From: an uncultured Rothia sp.
Lineage (GTDB): Bacteria; Actinomycetota; Actinomycetes; Actinomycetales; Micrococcaceae
DNA: 6,299 bases
Assembly (NCBI RefSeq): GCF_937976295.1
Contig: NZ_CALJRY010000299.1
Location: 1 to 6,299 of the forward strand
Direction: 5' to 3'
Shown one piece after another: positions 5,401-6,299 of this stretch; the stretch's first letter is position 1; every line of letters starts with the position of its first letter. The position numbers were made by a program, and so were the translations under genes. Under the pieces are notes generated by a model. It saw only the letters and a program-made list of their open reading frames with translations. It was not told where the DNA came from and did not search any database.

Positions 5401-6299
5401 CTACTGGGCACCCTCGGCGGGAGCAGCATCTCCACCGGCGGCACCGGGATCAGGAGCGCCGGGAGCTACACTCGGCTGGGGCGCGGCAGGCTGAGTTGCC
5501 ACAGGCTGCGCGGTAGCCGCAGGTGCCTGGGTAGCGGCAGGCTGAGGAGCCTGAGCGCCACCATTCTGCGCGGCACCATTCTGCGCTCCACCATTCTGGG
5601 AGCCCGTGTACTGATGGGAACCACTCTGACCTGCGCCGTTCTGGGCGGCAGGAGCCTGCGCAGCGCCATTATTTGCGGTACCCTGCGCGGCACCGTTACC
5701 CGAAGTGTTCGCACCGTTATTTGTGCCAGTGTTCGCGCCGCCATTAGCCGCCACGGTGCTGTCATCAGTCACCGTCGGAGTGTAAGTCGACGAAGGATGC
5801 GCGCGCGGAGTCTGCGTCGGCTTCGGAGTCAACGCAGGATCATACTGCTGAGGCGCAATCACCAACCAGCGCTTCGCCTCCTCATCGTACTCAGCGTACA
5901 GAGCCTTAATCTCCGCAGCCTCAGTATTCTCCAGGGGCTTGGTGGTGTTCGTCGCCTTCTCAACCTGCAGGCCGTGCGCCTGAGTAACAGAACACGCCCA
6001 CGAATACTTAGTGCCGCGAGTCGTCGGCTGCTTATCGGTCAGGCGGAAAGTCCACTCGCCACCCACCAGCCAGTTCGTGCCGGGCGCGTAGAACGCACGC
6101 AGCTTCTCCAGCGCCGCACGGTCGGTAGCGTTCTGCGCCTGAACCACCTGCAGAGCCGGACCGGGATCACCCGTCATGCGGGCATAGTTCACCGCCGCAG
6201 CAAAATACGCGAAAGTGGCGCGCAGGCTACGGGCGTTCTTGTCGTACATGCTCTCATCCTCAACGGGGATGGGCACGAAGCTCGCCTTAGAATCCACGC
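5401..6299 (-). CDS. Lipoprotein D, DUF6318-like, partial (N-terminus outside window)
   Basis: C-terminal 298 residues of a fourth paralogue. The reading frame is open to the window edge, and the GTG at 6297 is probably internal: its neighbourhood SKASFVPIPV aligns with AQNVPIPK around residue 95 of lipoprotein C, so the signal peptide, lipobox and roughly 90 residues are missing. Visible core: FVPIPV, then ATFAYFAAAVNYARMTGD (27-44 of the visible part), NWLVGGEW (75-82), and a strand with KRWLVIAP (142-149). The rest, about 146 residues (positions 5404-5841), is a low-complexity tail of Pro/Thr, then Asn/Gly/Ala/Gln including three tandem QNGGA-type pentapeptides, then Ala/Pro/Gln. It is much longer than the tail of C. 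The tail could be a cell-wall-spanning or extracellular disordered segment; this is inference. Lipid anchoring is assumed from the paralogues and not seen here. Confidence 0.8.
   Translation of the reverse strand, partial: VDSKASFVPIPVEDESMYDKNARSLRATFAYFAAAVNYARMTGDPGPALQVVQAQNATDRAALEKLRAFYAPGTNWLVGGEWTFRLTDKQPTTRGTKYSWACSVTQAHGLQVEKATNTTKPLENTEAAEIKALYAEYDEEAKRWLVIAPQQYDPALTPKPTQTPRAHPSSTYTPTVTDDSTVAANGGANTGTNNGANTSGNGAAQGTANNGAAQAPAAQNGAGQSGSHQYTGSQNGGAQNGAAQNGGAQAPQPAATQAPAATAQPVATQPAAPQPSVAPGAPDPGAAGGDAAPAEGAQ
5554..5598. repeat. Three tandem 15-base repeats in the tail of lipoprotein D
   Basis: Three near-identical 15-base units, each with ACCATTCTG, encode successive Q-N-G-[GA]-A pentapeptides on the minus strand. 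The units are whole codons, so copy number can change without a frameshift. Confidence 0.8.

Overview
The window is about 60% GC. It carries six genes, all on the minus strand, so transcription runs right to left: partial lipoprotein D, lipoproteins C, B and A, then cysK, then cysE. GC content, the short EpsC-type CysE, and a run of Tat-exported lipoproteins resembling DUF6318 point to a high-GC actinobacterium of the Micrococcales. Rothia, for example R. mucilaginosa, is my best guess; this rests on family resemblance, not on a search.

Left part (129-1960): cysteine biosynthesis. CysE makes O-acetylserine from serine and acetyl-CoA, and CysK converts it to cysteine with sulfide. The two genes are 311 bases apart, with a strong intrinsic terminator behind cysK, so they look like separate transcription units. 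CysE ends in isoleucine, the residue that enters the CysK active site when the two enzymes form the cysteine synthase complex.

Middle (1961-2363): a 403-base non-coding stretch. It holds a 16-bp perfect palindrome, a terminator-like hairpin with an 11-bp stem, and a palindrome lying on a possible -35 box with a TATATA -10. It probably contains the end of the lipoprotein A transcript and the cysK control region. It may also encode a short RNA or an attenuated leader.

Right part (2364-6299): four tandem, diverged paralogues of one secreted lipoprotein family. The three with visible N-termini have a twin-arginine signal and a lipobox cysteine. All four share a core with N/V-P-x-P, a Y/F-x-A-A-x-x-Y-x-x-x-T-G helix, a W-[YFL]-V motif and a late W. 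They differ mainly in low-complexity Ser/Ala or Asn/Gly/Ala/Gln segments: after the lipobox in A, inside the C-terminal half in B, and at the C-terminus in B, C and D. Function is unknown. The cysteine genes and lipoprotein genes need not be functionally linked. No RNA genes, insertion sequences or CRISPR arrays were seen.
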